Numbered from the stretch's first letter, positions 14,707 through 21,803 are shown. The stretch: DNA of 21,994 bases from Planctomycetota bacterium (GCA_023432465.1 JAEYUO010000137.1:1-21994), one strand, 5' to 3'. Made by a program: numbers and translations. Notes: generated by a model not told the origin, from the sequence alone.

Positions 14707-15645
14707 ATGCCCGAGCTGCAGCACATCGTGGTGGTCGCCATCATGCTCGCGTCACCGTGGTGCATGGTGTGGTTGTGGCGGCGCGATGTGTTCCGGCCGG
14801 GGTCACTGTCGCGGCTTGAAGCGTCGGGGCGGCTGCGGAACGCAGCTGCGATCGGCGCGGGGGCGTGGCTGGCGGCGAGCGTGGCGACGTACATCGCGGC
14901 GATCGTGGGCGCGGGGCTGGCGGCGGCCGCGCTGGGGCTGCCGATGGAGCCGGGGGTGAAGCGCGACCCGGGGGATGCGGCGGTCGCGGATGTGATCACG
15001 TATGTGTTTTCGGGGACGGTGGGCGTGGTGTGCGCGGGGCTGCTCGCCCGGGGCGGGCGCGGGGCGGGCGCGACAACCGCATCGCTGGGGCTTGAGTCGC
15101 GCGGGAGGGATGCACGGGCAGGGCTGGGCGCGCTGGTGGTGGTGCTGCCGCTGTGCGTGACGGTGGGGGTTGCCGTGTCGATGCTGGCGCGGCTGGTACA
15201 CGAAGAGCCGCCGCGGATCGCACATAGCGCGCTGCGGGAGATGGTGGACAATCGGCACGCGTGGCATGCGTGGGTGAAGGCGCTGATGGCGGTGGTTGGC
15301 GCGCCGGTGGTGGAGGAGCTGGTGTACCGGGTGTTCCTGCAATCGGCGATCATCAGCGCGCTGTCGCGGCTGCGGGCGGCGGGGACGGGGGAGGCCCCGG
15401 TGGTCCGGGGGCGGGATGTGTTCATCGGGATCGCGCTGAGCACGGCGGGGTTTGTCCTGCCGCACGCGATGGCGCTGGGCGGGCCGGCGACGTGGAACGC
15501 GCTGCCGACGCTGGTGATTCTTGGGGCAGCACTGGGGGTGGTGTATGAACGCACCAAGTCGCCACTGGCGGTGATCGTGATGCACGCGGGGTTCAACGCG
15601 GTGAACGTGATCGCGGCGATGGCGACGACGCCCCCTGCGGCGTGA
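14707..15645 (+). CDS. CPBP-family intramembrane metalloprotease
   Basis: 312 residues; GGGAG lies five bases before the ATG at 14707. It belongs to the CAAX-protease/Abi (CPBP) family, multi-pass membrane metalloproteases. Motif 1 is EELVYR (203-208, the E-E-x-x-x-R signature), motif 2 is FVLPHAMALGG with His253, and motif 3 is HAGFNAVN with His293 and Asn297; these Glu and His residues are the metal and catalytic site. About seven membrane helices can be seen. The substrate is unknown; family members process prenylated proteins, bacteriocins or anti-sigma factors. The next gene starts 12 bases after the stop, suggesting an operon with the lipoprotein. Confidence 0.9.
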   Translation: MPELQHIVVVAIMLASPWCMVWLWRRDVFRPGSLSRLEASGRLRNAAAIGAGAWLAASVATYIAAIVGAGLAAAALGLPMEPGVKRDPGDAAVADVITYVFSGTVGVVCAGLLARGGRGAGATTASLGLESRGRDARAGLGALVVVLPLCVTVGVAVSMLARLVHEEPPRIAHSALREMVDNRHAWHAWVKALMAVVGAPVVEELVYRVFLQSAIISALSRLRAAGTGEAPVVRGRDVFIGIALSTAGFVLPHAMALGGPATWNALPTLVILGAALGVVYERTKSPLAVIVMHAGFNAVNVIAAMATTPPAA

Positions 15646-15657
15646 TAGGCTACGGGC

Positions 15658-16152
15658 ATGAGCATGTTCAACACGGCGAGGCGAGCGGCGGGGGGAATGG
15701 CGCTGGCGGCGGCAATGGCGGCGGTGACTGCTGGGTGCGCGAGCCCATCGGCCCCGCGGCTGGAGCACGCGGGGGCGCGGGTGACGGAGCGGACGGCGGA
15801 GGGCGTGGCGATGGCGTTCACGCTGGATGCGTACAACGACAACGAGATCGCGCTGCCGCTGCGGGACATCGAGTACAGCGTGTCGCTGGAGGGGCGCGAG
15901 GTGTTCCGCGGGACACGGTCGGCGGAGGCGACGCTGCGGCGCAAGGGTGTGCAGCAGTTGTCGCTGCCGGCGGTGATCGCGCTGGAGCCCGGTGAGGGCG
16001 CGCCGGGCGGGGTGCGGGAGTTCCGGCTGCGGGGGACGCTGACGTATGTGACGCCGGGGAAGATCGCGGAGCTGCTGTTCGACACCGGCGTGCGCGTGCC
16101 GAGCGTCGGGTTTGCGACGCAGGGGGAGATTGACTTTGGTGCGGCGAACTGA
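15658..16152 (+). CDS. LEA-type-2 (WHy-domain) lipoprotein
   Basis: 164 residues. An N-terminal signal with AAMAAVTAGC ends in a lipobox-like cysteine at residue 27, so a lipid-anchored envelope protein is expected (Thr at -3 is a little unusual). The mature part reads MAFTLDAYNDNEIALPLRDI, then EYSVSLEGREVFRGTRS, a pattern of the LEA14/WHy fold: alternating strands with a polar N-P/N-D-N-E-I-x-L-P-L core. Bacterial members are small envelope proteins linked to stress protection, but their exact function is unknown. An ATG six bases downstream is an alternative start. It is probably co-transcribed with the CPBP protease gene. Confidence 0.78.
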   Translation: MSMFNTARRAAGGMALAAAMAAVTAGCASPSAPRLEHAGARVTERTAEGVAMAFTLDAYNDNEIALPLRDIEYSVSLEGREVFRGTRSAEATLRRKGVQQLSLPAVIALEPGEGAPGGVREFRLRGTLTYVTPGKIAELLFDTGVRVPSVGFATQGEIDFGAAN

Positions 16153-16167
16153 GCCGGTCGCGTGCGA

Positions 16168-16569
16168 TCAATCCGGCCAGACGCGGGTGTCGATGAACTC
16201 GATGCTGTTGTTCGCCGGGTCGCGGATGTAGAGCGAGTGCCCGCCGCGGGGCCATGCGACTTCCATCTCGATCGGGATCGCGTGCCTGGCGAGGTGCGTG
16301 CGCCAGTCGCCGAGTGAGCCGGGCGCGATGGTGAAGGCCATGTGACCGGGACCGGTTGCGCCGTGCGTAGGTACGCCCGCGCCCGGGATCACCGTTTGCG
16401 TCGGATCGAAGATGAGCAGGACAGATGAGCCGGTCACGCGGAAAACCAGGCCGCGGCCGGACATCTCGCCGATCTGAGGCAGGCCGAGGATGTCCTGATA
16501 GAACGACATCGCCGCGGCGAGATCGGTCGCGTACAGCACGGTCTCGTGGATGTTCGTGAGCGCGGGCAT
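16168..16569 (-). CDS. VOC-superfamily (glyoxalase/dioxygenase-like) protein
   Basis: 133 residues from the ATG at 16569; the frame is open to 16650 but then overlaps the start of the divergent desaturase. The two beta-alpha-beta-beta-beta modules of the vicinal-oxygen-chelate fold are visible. Likely metal ligands are His8 (NIHETVLYATD), His76 (GHMAFTI) and Glu124 (NSIEFIDTRVW), and RDPANNSIEF is a hallmark ending of the family. Members include glyoxalase I, extradiol dioxygenases and fosfomycin-resistance enzymes; nothing here fixes the substrate. The gene is divergent from the desaturase with a 64-base gap and convergent with the lipoprotein gene (15 bases apart). Confidence 0.85.
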   Translation of the reverse strand: MPALTNIHETVLYATDLAAAMSFYQDILGLPQIGEMSGRGLVFRVTGSSVLLIFDPTQTVIPGAGVPTHGATGPGHMAFTIAPGSLGDWRTHLARHAIPIEMEVAWPRGGHSLYIRDPANNSIEFIDTRVWPD

Positions 16570-16633
16570 TTGGGCAGTGTATATGTACGGGCGCGGCCCG
16601 GACGAATACCATGCGTCCGGAGTACTTCGCGCG

Positions 16634-17815
16634 ATGAGTGAAACGGCCATGCCTCACCTTCCCAGTGCGCACCTCGTGCGTGAGCCCGTGCGGGTGGAAG
16701 TGCCGGTGCGCGCGGCGAAGCCCGGGGAGGCAAAGCGCAATCCGTACATGCCGTGGCGGTCAACACTGCTGACGCCGCAACGCGTGAAGGAACTGTCGAA
16801 GCTGCGGCCGGGGCGGGTGGTGTTCGACACGCTGATGTGCTGGGCGTTGATCGCGGCGGCGTGGGCGGCGGTGGCGGTCTGGGGGCCGGGGGCGATTGGC
16901 TGGTCGGCCGGATGGTTGGTTCTGATTCCTGCGGTGGTGCTGATCGGCACGCGCTACTACGGGCTGTTCATCCTCGGGCACGATGGGATGCACCGGCGGC
17001 TGTTTGAGAATCGGAAGCTGAATGACTGGTGGACGGATGTGTTCATGCTCGCGCCGATCGGCATGGTGAACCATGTCAACGATCGGAATCACCTGGCGCA
17101 CCACCGGTACCTGGCGACGGATCGCGACCCGGATCTGCACAAGCACGCGTGCTTCAACAAGACCAACCGGTCTGAGTATCTGGCGTTCCTGACGGGTTTG
17201 GCGAGCGTGCTTGAGGTTGCCAAGAACCTGTTCTGGCGGTGGAAGCACGAGCCGATCGAGGATGAGCACGAACCGCTGGTGGAGGCCGCGAAGGACCCGC
17301 ACACGCTGCGCGACCTGGCGGTGATCGGCACGTGGCAACTGTCGCTGATCGTCGGGCTGACGTTTGTCGCGGCGGGGATGCCGCGGGTGTGGGAAATGGA
17401 TGTGGCGGGCGCGGCGTGGGCGCTTGCACGCGGGTGGTGGGGATATCCGGTGCTGTGGCTGCTGCCGGTGTATGCGTTTGCGTATCTGCCGAACCTGGTG
17501 CGGGCGTTCCTGGAACACGCGCACGCGGAAGATGACGACAAGGCCGATGAGCACCGGTTGATGACGTATCTGTCGAACCCGGTGGAGCGGTGGTTCATGT
17601 CGCCGATGAACATGAACTACCACGTTGTGCACCACCTGTGGCCGAGCATTCCGTATTACAACCTGCCGGTGGCGGATCGGGAGATTCGCGTGAAACCGGA
17701 GGCGGAGGGCCTGGTGTGGCGCGGGAGTTATGCGCGGTCGCTGGTGGCGTGGTGGCTTGCGCTGCCGATCGAGGAGTGCCGGGCATCGCGGCAGCGGAAG
17801 CGGCATGGAGGGTGA
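16634..17815 (+). CDS. Membrane fatty-acid desaturase/hydroxylase
   Basis: 393 residues from the ATG at 16634 (Met6 is an alternative start). It belongs to the membrane di-iron fatty-acid desaturase family. The three histidine boxes that bind the two irons are present: HDGMH (116-120), HLAHH (153-157) and HVVHH (330-334). Hydrophobic segments at about 63-112, 228-249 and 265-290 fit the usual paired membrane helices. The N-terminus (about 1-40) is a polar cytoplasmic tail with repeated VREPVRVEVPVR-type sequence. The third box followed by LWPSIPYYNLP is typical of desaturases acting on acyl lipids or related hydrocarbons; the exact substrate and bond position cannot be read. Confidence 0.9.
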   Translation: MSETAMPHLPSAHLVREPVRVEVPVRAAKPGEAKRNPYMPWRSTLLTPQRVKELSKLRPGRVVFDTLMCWALIAAAWAAVAVWGPGAIGWSAGWLVLIPAVVLIGTRYYGLFILGHDGMHRRLFENRKLNDWWTDVFMLAPIGMVNHVNDRNHLAHHRYLATDRDPDLHKHACFNKTNRSEYLAFLTGLASVLEVAKNLFWRWKHEPIEDEHEPLVEAAKDPHTLRDLAVIGTWQLSLIVGLTFVAAGMPRVWEMDVAGAAWALARGWWGYPVLWLLPVYAFAYLPNLVRAFLEHAHAEDDDKADEHRLMTYLSNPVERWFMSPMNMNYHVVHHLWPSIPYYNLPVADREIRVKPEAEGLVWRGSYARSLVAWWLALPIEECRASRQRKRHGG

Positions 17816-17837
17816 GGGCGGGAAGGCTCATGGCCGT

Positions 17838-17923
17838 ACACGGAGGTCACAGAGGCGGACGCGGAGGGCACAGAGGAAGGCGGGAGGCGGAAGAGGGAAG
17901 AGGGAAGAGGGAAGAGGGAAGAG
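17838..17923. repeat. Tandem short repeats downstream of the desaturase
   Basis: Two units of a 21-base repeat, ACACGGAGGTCACAGAGG (17838-17855) and ACGCGGAGGGCACAGAGG (17859-17876), are followed by five perfect tandem copies of the heptamer GGAAGAG (17889-17923). No coding potential is apparent, and the rest of 17816-18065 shows nothing further. Such purine-rich strings are typical replication-slippage-prone intergenic repeats. Confidence 0.85.
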
Positions 17924-18065
17924 GGGACAATTGAATCGCGAAGAGCGGGACGACGAGAAACGGTCGTACACCGAGTGGGGAATGGGGATTGCTTTTGGTG
18001 GGAGAGCGCAGTCGCGGGATAGACGCGATGCGGCTGAGAGCGGCGCAACGTTGCGGGGTCTGGTT

Positions 18066-18200
18066 TCCAGGCCGCTTCAGCGGCCTTGCTCGCTTGTAGG
18101 CCAGGCATTTATGCCTGGTACAGCGGCATGCACTACATCTCTTTCCGCCTCGTTCCGTTCAGGCCGTTTCAACGGCCTTCCCATCATGACGCCTTCAGGC
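18066..18200. repeat. Left hairpin array of the transposase unit
   Basis: Four hairpins: GGCCGC-TTCA-GCGGCC (18070-18085); CCAGGCAT-TT-ATGCCTGG (18101-18118), preceded by GTAG at 18096-18099; GGCCGT-TTCA-ACGGCC (18162-18177); and GCC-TTCA-GGC (18191-18200). Three of the four share the loop TTCA. Confidence 0.85.
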
Positions 18201-18222
18201 ACCCGGCCCCATTTGTTACAAT
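18194..18222 (+). promoter_or_regulatory. Candidate promoter of the transposase gene
   Basis: TTCAGG (18194-18199), a 17-base spacer and TACAAT (18217-18222). The -35 box lies inside the fourth hairpin of the left arm, and the predicted start of transcription falls at or next to the ATG (18229), which has no ribosome-binding site; the mRNA may be leaderless. Confidence 0.45.
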
Positions 18223-18228
18223 GAACCC

Positions 18229-18693
18229 ATGCCCCGCAACGTCTACTGGGAACTGTTCTACCACCTCGTGTGGCGCACAAAGGAAAGCCAGCCGCAGATC
18301 ACTGAGCGCATCGAGCCGGATTTGTACAAGTACCTGACTCATCGCGCACTTGCGACACCTGATGTCATCGTGCACAAGGTTGGCGGGATCGAGGACCATG
18401 TGCACATGGCGGTGAGCTTGCCGCCGACCGTTGAGATCGCCAAGTGGGTCGGCGATCTGAAGGGGGCCGCGAGCCACCATGTCAACCACGGACCGGCCGG
18501 ACATCAGGCGCTGAGTTGGCAGGCGGGCTATGGAGTCGTGTCGTTCGGGAAGCGCGATCTGCCGTGGGTGGCTGATTACATCGCGCGCCAACGTGAGCAT
18601 CACGCCGCGGGGCGTGCGGTGGATCGGTTGGAGCGGATCACGCAGATCGAGCCCCAGTCGCCTGAAGGCGGCGAAGCAGGGGATGGCCGTTGA
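18229..18693 (+). CDS. Y1 (HUH) single-strand transposase, IS200/RAYT-type
   Basis: 154 residues of the Y1_Tnp family, which cut and rejoin single-stranded DNA at hairpins. Landmarks: N-terminal YHLVWRTK (11-18), the metal-binding HUH pair His57/His59 in GIEDHVHMAVSLPP, and the helix ADYIARQREHH with catalytic Tyr117, Gln121 and His124/125. Length is normal for the family (about 130-160). The last 20 or so residues are encoded inside the right hairpin arm, and the TGA stop (18691-18693) lies in the loop of its third hairpin, so the gene end and the repeat are physically merged. There is no accessory TnpB gene. The intact motifs suggest it could be active. The flanking inverted hairpins favour a RAYT-like, domesticated or self-mobilising unit over a standard IS200, whose two ends are not mirror copies. 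Confidence 0.88.
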   Translation: MPRNVYWELFYHLVWRTKESQPQITERIEPDLYKYLTHRALATPDVIVHKVGGIEDHVHMAVSLPPTVEIAKWVGDLKGAASHHVNHGPAGHQALSWQAGYGVVSFGKRDLPWVADYIARQREHHAAGRAVDRLERITQIEPQSPEGGEAGDGR

Positions 18694-18795
18694 AACGGCC
18701 TGAAAGCCGATAGGCAAGAACGGCGTTTGCGCGGTCCGTTTACCAGGCCTGAAGGCCTGGCCTACAAGCGAGCAAGCCTGCTGAAGCAGGCTGAA
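18659..18795. repeat. Right hairpin array of the transposase unit
   Basis: Mirror copy of the left array: CGCC-TGAA-GGCG (18659-18670); GGCCGT-TGAA-ACGGCC (18685-18700); CCAGGCC-TGAA-GGCCTGG (18743-18760), followed by CTAC (18762-18765, GTAG on the minus strand); and GCCTGC-TGAA-GCAGGC (18776-18791). Stems 1 and 2 differ in sequence from their left-arm partners but still pair fully. Confidence 0.85.
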
Positions 18796-18818
18796 GAGCA
18801 TGTCGGATTCGCAGCGAT

Positions 18819-18866
18819 CGCCTTCCCTATCTGCTGCTTTGCTGATTTGTTGCTCTGCTGCTTTCG
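18819..18866. repeat. AGCA-rich simple repeat overlapping the end of the small membrane protein gene
   Basis: On the minus strand the sequence reads as imperfect AGCAGCAGAGCAACAAATCA-type units, with AGCAGCAGA occurring twice. It encodes the last residues (ATNQQSSR) of the 100-residue protein. The composition differs from the rest of that gene, so the repeat probably invaded or replaced its original 3' end. Confidence 0.55.
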
Positions 18867-19129
18867 GCTTCCGGCCTTTGCCCCTCGACGGTCAGGGTCA
18901 CGCGGCGTTCCTGGCTCTTGCGTTTGAGGCGTGCGCGGAGCCAGGGGATGGGGAGGATGTTGCGGAGGAGGTAGGCCGCGGCGAAGAGGAAGATCGCGGT
19001 GGCGACCCAGAACTCCCAATCGGAGACCGGGAAGGGACCGAGGGACGAAGGGGCCGAGGGAGAAGCAGATGGCGCGGCAGGAGCCTGCGCGAGCTGCGCG
19101 GCGCCGATCTCGATCCCTTGATCCCTCAT
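18827..19129 (-). CDS. Small single-pass membrane protein downstream of feoB
   Basis: 100 residues from the ATG at 19129, 11 bases after the feoB stop, so very likely in the feo operon. It has an Ala/Pro/Ser-rich N-terminus (about 12-34), one membrane helix (about 39-60, WEFWVATAIFLFAAAYLLRN), a basic stretch RARLKRKSQERR (65-76) and a polar tail. Position and design resemble the small membrane proteins often found after feoB, but it lacks the cysteine cluster of the FeoB-associated Cys-rich family. The last residues come from a simple repeat. Function is unknown; an accessory role in FeoB function is inferred from position only. Confidence 0.6.
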   Translation of the reverse strand: MRDQGIEIGAAQLAQAPAAPSASPSAPSSLGPFPVSDWEFWVATAIFLFAAAYLLRNILPIPWLRARLKRKSQERRVTLTVEGQRPEAESSRATNQQSSR

Positions 19130-19140
19130 CCCTCCCCCCT

Positions 19141-21378
19141 TCACTTCATCACCTGATAGACGATCAACGCGGCGAGGTACGCGAGGCCGCACATCCAGCC
19201 GAGCTGGAGGAAGGCCCACTTCCACGAGCCGCTCTCGCGCGCGGTGACGGCGAGCGTCGGCAGGCACTGCATCGCCAGGACGTAGTAGATGAGCAGCGAC
19301 CACGCGGTGGCGCGGGTGAAGACGGGCGTCACGCCGTCATCGCGCTTGGCGGTTGCAATCTGTTGGAGGATGCCCTCATCCTCCGCATCATCGGAGCCCG
19401 CGACGACGACGGCCATGGTGGAAACAAAGACCTCGCGCGCGGCGAAGCTGGAGAGGACGCCGATCGAGAGCTGCCAGTCGTAGCCAAGCGGCTCGAAGAC
19501 TGGCTGGATGAACTTGCCGAGACGGCCTGCGAAGGAACCCGCGGCCTGATAGCGGGCTTCGAGGTGATCGAAAGTTGACTCAAGCTCGTCAACATCCGTT
19601 GTTGTAACGGGACCGTCGATGCACATCAACCCTTGAGCAATCCGGCGTTGCTCAGTTGACGGACCCGGCACAGCCTGCGCCCGTAGCGCCGGTATTCCCG
19701 CTCGTATCTGAACGAGCTCCGCCGGCGGCTCCACCTTCGGATAGCTGCTCAACCACCACAGCGCGATGCAGATCATCAGGATGTTCGTGCCCGCGTTCTT
19801 CAGGAAGACCCAGCCGCGGTGGTAGGTGGTGATGAGCGCGGTCCGCAGGCTCGGCAGTTTGTAGCTCGGCAGTTCCATCACCATCGGGCGGCCCTTGCCG
19901 CGGAGGATGGTTCGGCGGGCGATGAGCGCGCTGAACACCGCCGCGGCGATGCCGAGCGCGTAGCAGCCGACGAACGCGAGCGCGGCCATCGCGGGCTGAC
20001 CGGTGAAGAGCAGACCCGTGAGCAGGACGTAGACGGGCAGGCGGGCGGAGCAGGTGACGAAGGGGGCGACGAGGATCGTGGCGAGGCGTTCCTTGCGGTC
20101 GGGGATCGCACGCGTCGCCATGATGCCCGGGAGTGCGCAGGCATGGCTCGACAGGAGCGGCACGAACGCGTGGCCGGGGAGGCCGAAGGGGCGGAGCACG
20201 CGGTCCATGAGCAGGGCCGCGCGGGCGAGGTAGCCGGTGTCTTCGAGCAGGGAGATCAGGAAGAAGAGGAGGCAGATCTGCGGGAGGAAGATCACGGTTG
20301 CGCCGATGCCCGCGACGACGCCGTCGGTCAGCAGGTCGGCGAGGATGCTGCCCTCGGGCAGAACGCCGTGCAGGAGGCCGGTGGTCCAGCCGAAGATGCC
20401 GTCGATCCAGTCCATCGGGTAGGACGCGAGGGAGAAGAGGGACCAGAAGAGGCCGGTCATGACCGCCGCGAAGATGAGGACGCCGAGCACGGGGTGCATG
20501 AGGACGCGGTCGATGCGGTCCGTGGTCGCCTCGCTCGCGCTGATGTCGGTGCGGATGTAGGGTGTGCCGCACTCGGGGCACTTGCCCTTGCGGCCGGGAA
20601 GACCCGTCAGGTCATACCCGCACTTGGTGCAATGGCCGGTGTTCTCCGCCGCGGCGAGCGCAAAAACCTCTTCCGCCCACACGCGCAGCGCGGTCGAACC
20701 TCCGCCCGCCCCCCCTCCCAAGACAGCACCAGCCGCCGCGGCCTGCGGGCCATCGCCGGGGACGGGGCGTACGGGCGCGGGGATGCGTGCTTCGCGGATG
20801 CCGATGCGGATCTGGTCGATGCCTTCGCCGGTGCGGGCGTTGGAGGTGACGACGCCGCAGCCGAGGGCCTCGCTGAGTTTGTGCGGATCGATGGTCAGGC
20901 CCTGTCGCTGGGCGAGGTCGATCATGTTGAGGACGATGAGCGTGGGCAGGCGGCGGCGGATGACCTCGCCGACGAGCGTGAGGTTGCGGGCGAGGTTCGT
21001 CGCATCGACGACGATGACGCAGACTTCGGGGACGCCGATGGCGTGGCCCTTGGGCGCGAGCTGGCCCGCGAGGACTTCGCGCGCGACGCGGGATTCGAGG
21101 GCATCAAGCTCGATCGAGTAGATGCCGGGGAGGTCGATCAGGTCGCCATCGCGGCCGCCTTCCATGCCGGCGCGGACGCGGGCGATGCGGGCTTCGAGCG
21201 TGGTGCCGGCGAAGTTGCTGGTCTTGTGGTTGAGGCCGCTGATGCGGTTGAAGAGCGTGGTCTTGCCGGTGTTGGGATTCCCGACGAGCGCGATGATGCG
21301 GGCATCGGAGGGCGCGGCGGGGGTGGTCGTCGCGGCGCCGGGGGACGGGGAAGCGTGTGCGGGGAGCGGTGTCGCCAT
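19141..21378 (-). CDS. feoB: Ferrous iron transporter FeoB with inserted zinc ribbon
   Basis: 745 residues, normal for FeoB. The N-terminal GTPase domain shows G1 GNPNTGKT (33-40), G3 DLPG (82-85), G4 NMID (151-154) and G5-like SNARTGEG (179-186). The membrane domain starts at about 285 (TDRIDRVLMHPVLGVLIF) and has the two Gate-type segments with conserved Cys, including LLSSHACALPGIMATRAI and APFVTCSARLPVY. It imports Fe2+ across the inner membrane. The unusual part is a zinc ribbon in the linker, with Cys250-x2-Cys253 (CGYDLTG) and Cys267-x2-Cys270 (CPECG), after a Gly/Ala-rich spacer (211-228). FeoB linkers normally carry no such domain. A long loop with Glu/Asp residues precedes the last helices. 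It is in an operon with feoA upstream and a small membrane protein downstream. Confidence 0.95.
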   Translation of the reverse strand: MATPLPAHASPSPGAATTTPAAPSDARIIALVGNPNTGKTTLFNRISGLNHKTSNFAGTTLEARIARVRAGMEGGRDGDLIDLPGIYSIELDALESRVAREVLAGQLAPKGHAIGVPEVCVIVVDATNLARNLTLVGEVIRRRLPTLIVLNMIDLAQRQGLTIDPHKLSEALGCGVVTSNARTGEGIDQIRIGIREARIPAPVRPVPGDGPQAAAAGAVLGGGAGGGSTALRVWAEEVFALAAAENTGHCTKCGYDLTGLPGRKGKCPECGTPYIRTDISASEATTDRIDRVLMHPVLGVLIFAAVMTGLFWSLFSLASYPMDWIDGIFGWTTGLLHGVLPEGSILADLLTDGVVAGIGATVIFLPQICLLFFLISLLEDTGYLARAALLMDRVLRPFGLPGHAFVPLLSSHACALPGIMATRAIPDRKERLATILVAPFVTCSARLPVYVLLTGLLFTGQPAMAALAFVGCYALGIAAAVFSALIARRTILRGKGRPMVMELPSYKLPSLRTALITTYHRGWVFLKNAGTNILMICIALWWLSSYPKVEPPAELVQIRAGIPALRAQAVPGPSTEQRRIAQGLMCIDGPVTTTDVDELESTFDHLEARYQAAGSFAGRLGKFIQPVFEPLGYDWQLSIGVLSSFAAREVFVSTMAVVVAGSDDAEDEGILQQIATAKRDDGVTPVFTRATAWSLLIYYVLAMQCLPTLAVTARESGSWKWAFLQLGWMCGLAYLAALIVYQVMK

Positions 21379-21443
21379 GACTCGTCATGTTCTCGCGGAA
21401 GAGGGGAAGAGCGTGGAGCCGCAGCGCGGGGAGATGGAGAGGT

Positions 21444-21803
21444 TCAGGGCAGGACCGAGACGAAGATGCGCTCGGCCATGGCGCGGGAGAGGCCGATGCG
21501 GCATCCTCCAGCGCGATGGCACTTGCAGTCGGCGCCATCGACGCCGGTGATGGTGATGACGCAGGGTTCGCCGGTGCGTGCGACGGTGAGGAGCGCGCAG
21601 TCGCAGAGGCCCATGGCGCGGAGGAGGGCGGCATCATCGGTCGGCATCCGGGCTTCGCGGATGATCGCCCGCTGGCCGCGGGAGAGACTGGTGAGCGGGA
21701 CGCTGGGCCCCCCCACTGCCGGCGCTCCGGCAGGATTCGCACCGCCCCCCCCCGGAACATCCGCCGCGGCCGTCATGGGAACTGAGAGCATGGAGGTGGT
21801 CAT
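21444..21803 (-). CDS. feoA: FeoA-domain protein with Cys-rich insertion
   Basis: 119 residues from the ATG at 21803 (21791 and 21773 are alternatives; no start has a clear ribosome-binding site). FeoA is a small SH3-like cytoplasmic partner of FeoB. The domain starts at about residue 34: VPLTSLSRGQRAIIREAR ... LLRAMGLCDCALLTVART, then CRIGLSRAMAERIFVSVL, matching the FeoA core (L-x-x-L-x-x-G, L-x-x-M-G-L, I-x-L-x-x-x-x-A-x-x-I). Odd features are the Gly/Ala/Pro-rich first 33 residues and a run of cysteines: Cys67, 69, 81, 93, 95 and 101, plus His96. Normal FeoA is about 75-85 residues and lacks them. It lies 65 bases upstream of feoB in the same direction and behind the Fur-box-like site. 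Confidence 0.85.
   Translation of the reverse strand: MTTSMLSVPMTAAADVPGGGGANPAGAPAVGGPSVPLTSLSRGQRAIIREARMPTDDAALLRAMGLCDCALLTVARTGEPCVITITGVDGADCKCHRAGGCRIGLSRAMAERIFVSVLP

Larger units (their letters stand above)
18066..18795 (+). mobile_element. Y1-transposase unit flanked by inverted four-hairpin arms (RAYT/REP-like)
   Basis: A transposase gene (18229-18693) lies between two imperfect inverted arms of about 135 bases (18066-18200 and 18659-18795). Each arm holds the same four hairpins in mirror order. A conserved 22-base block (18085-18106, matched on the opposite strand in the right arm) includes GTAG just before hairpin 2, as in REP sequences; a 20-base block including hairpin 3 is also identical. 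The organisation resembles REP-associated tyrosine transposases with a BIME on each side. Exact ends and any target preference cannot be determined from one copy. Confidence 0.75.

Noticed and set aside
14673..16085. 470-codon minus-strand frame across the CPBP and LEA genes
   Set aside because: Ala/Ser/Pro/Thr-rich shadow spanning two well-supported plus-strand genes.
18066..18795. CRISPR array
   Set aside because: The hairpins differ in sequence and spacing, and there are no regular spacers; they form two mirror arms instead.
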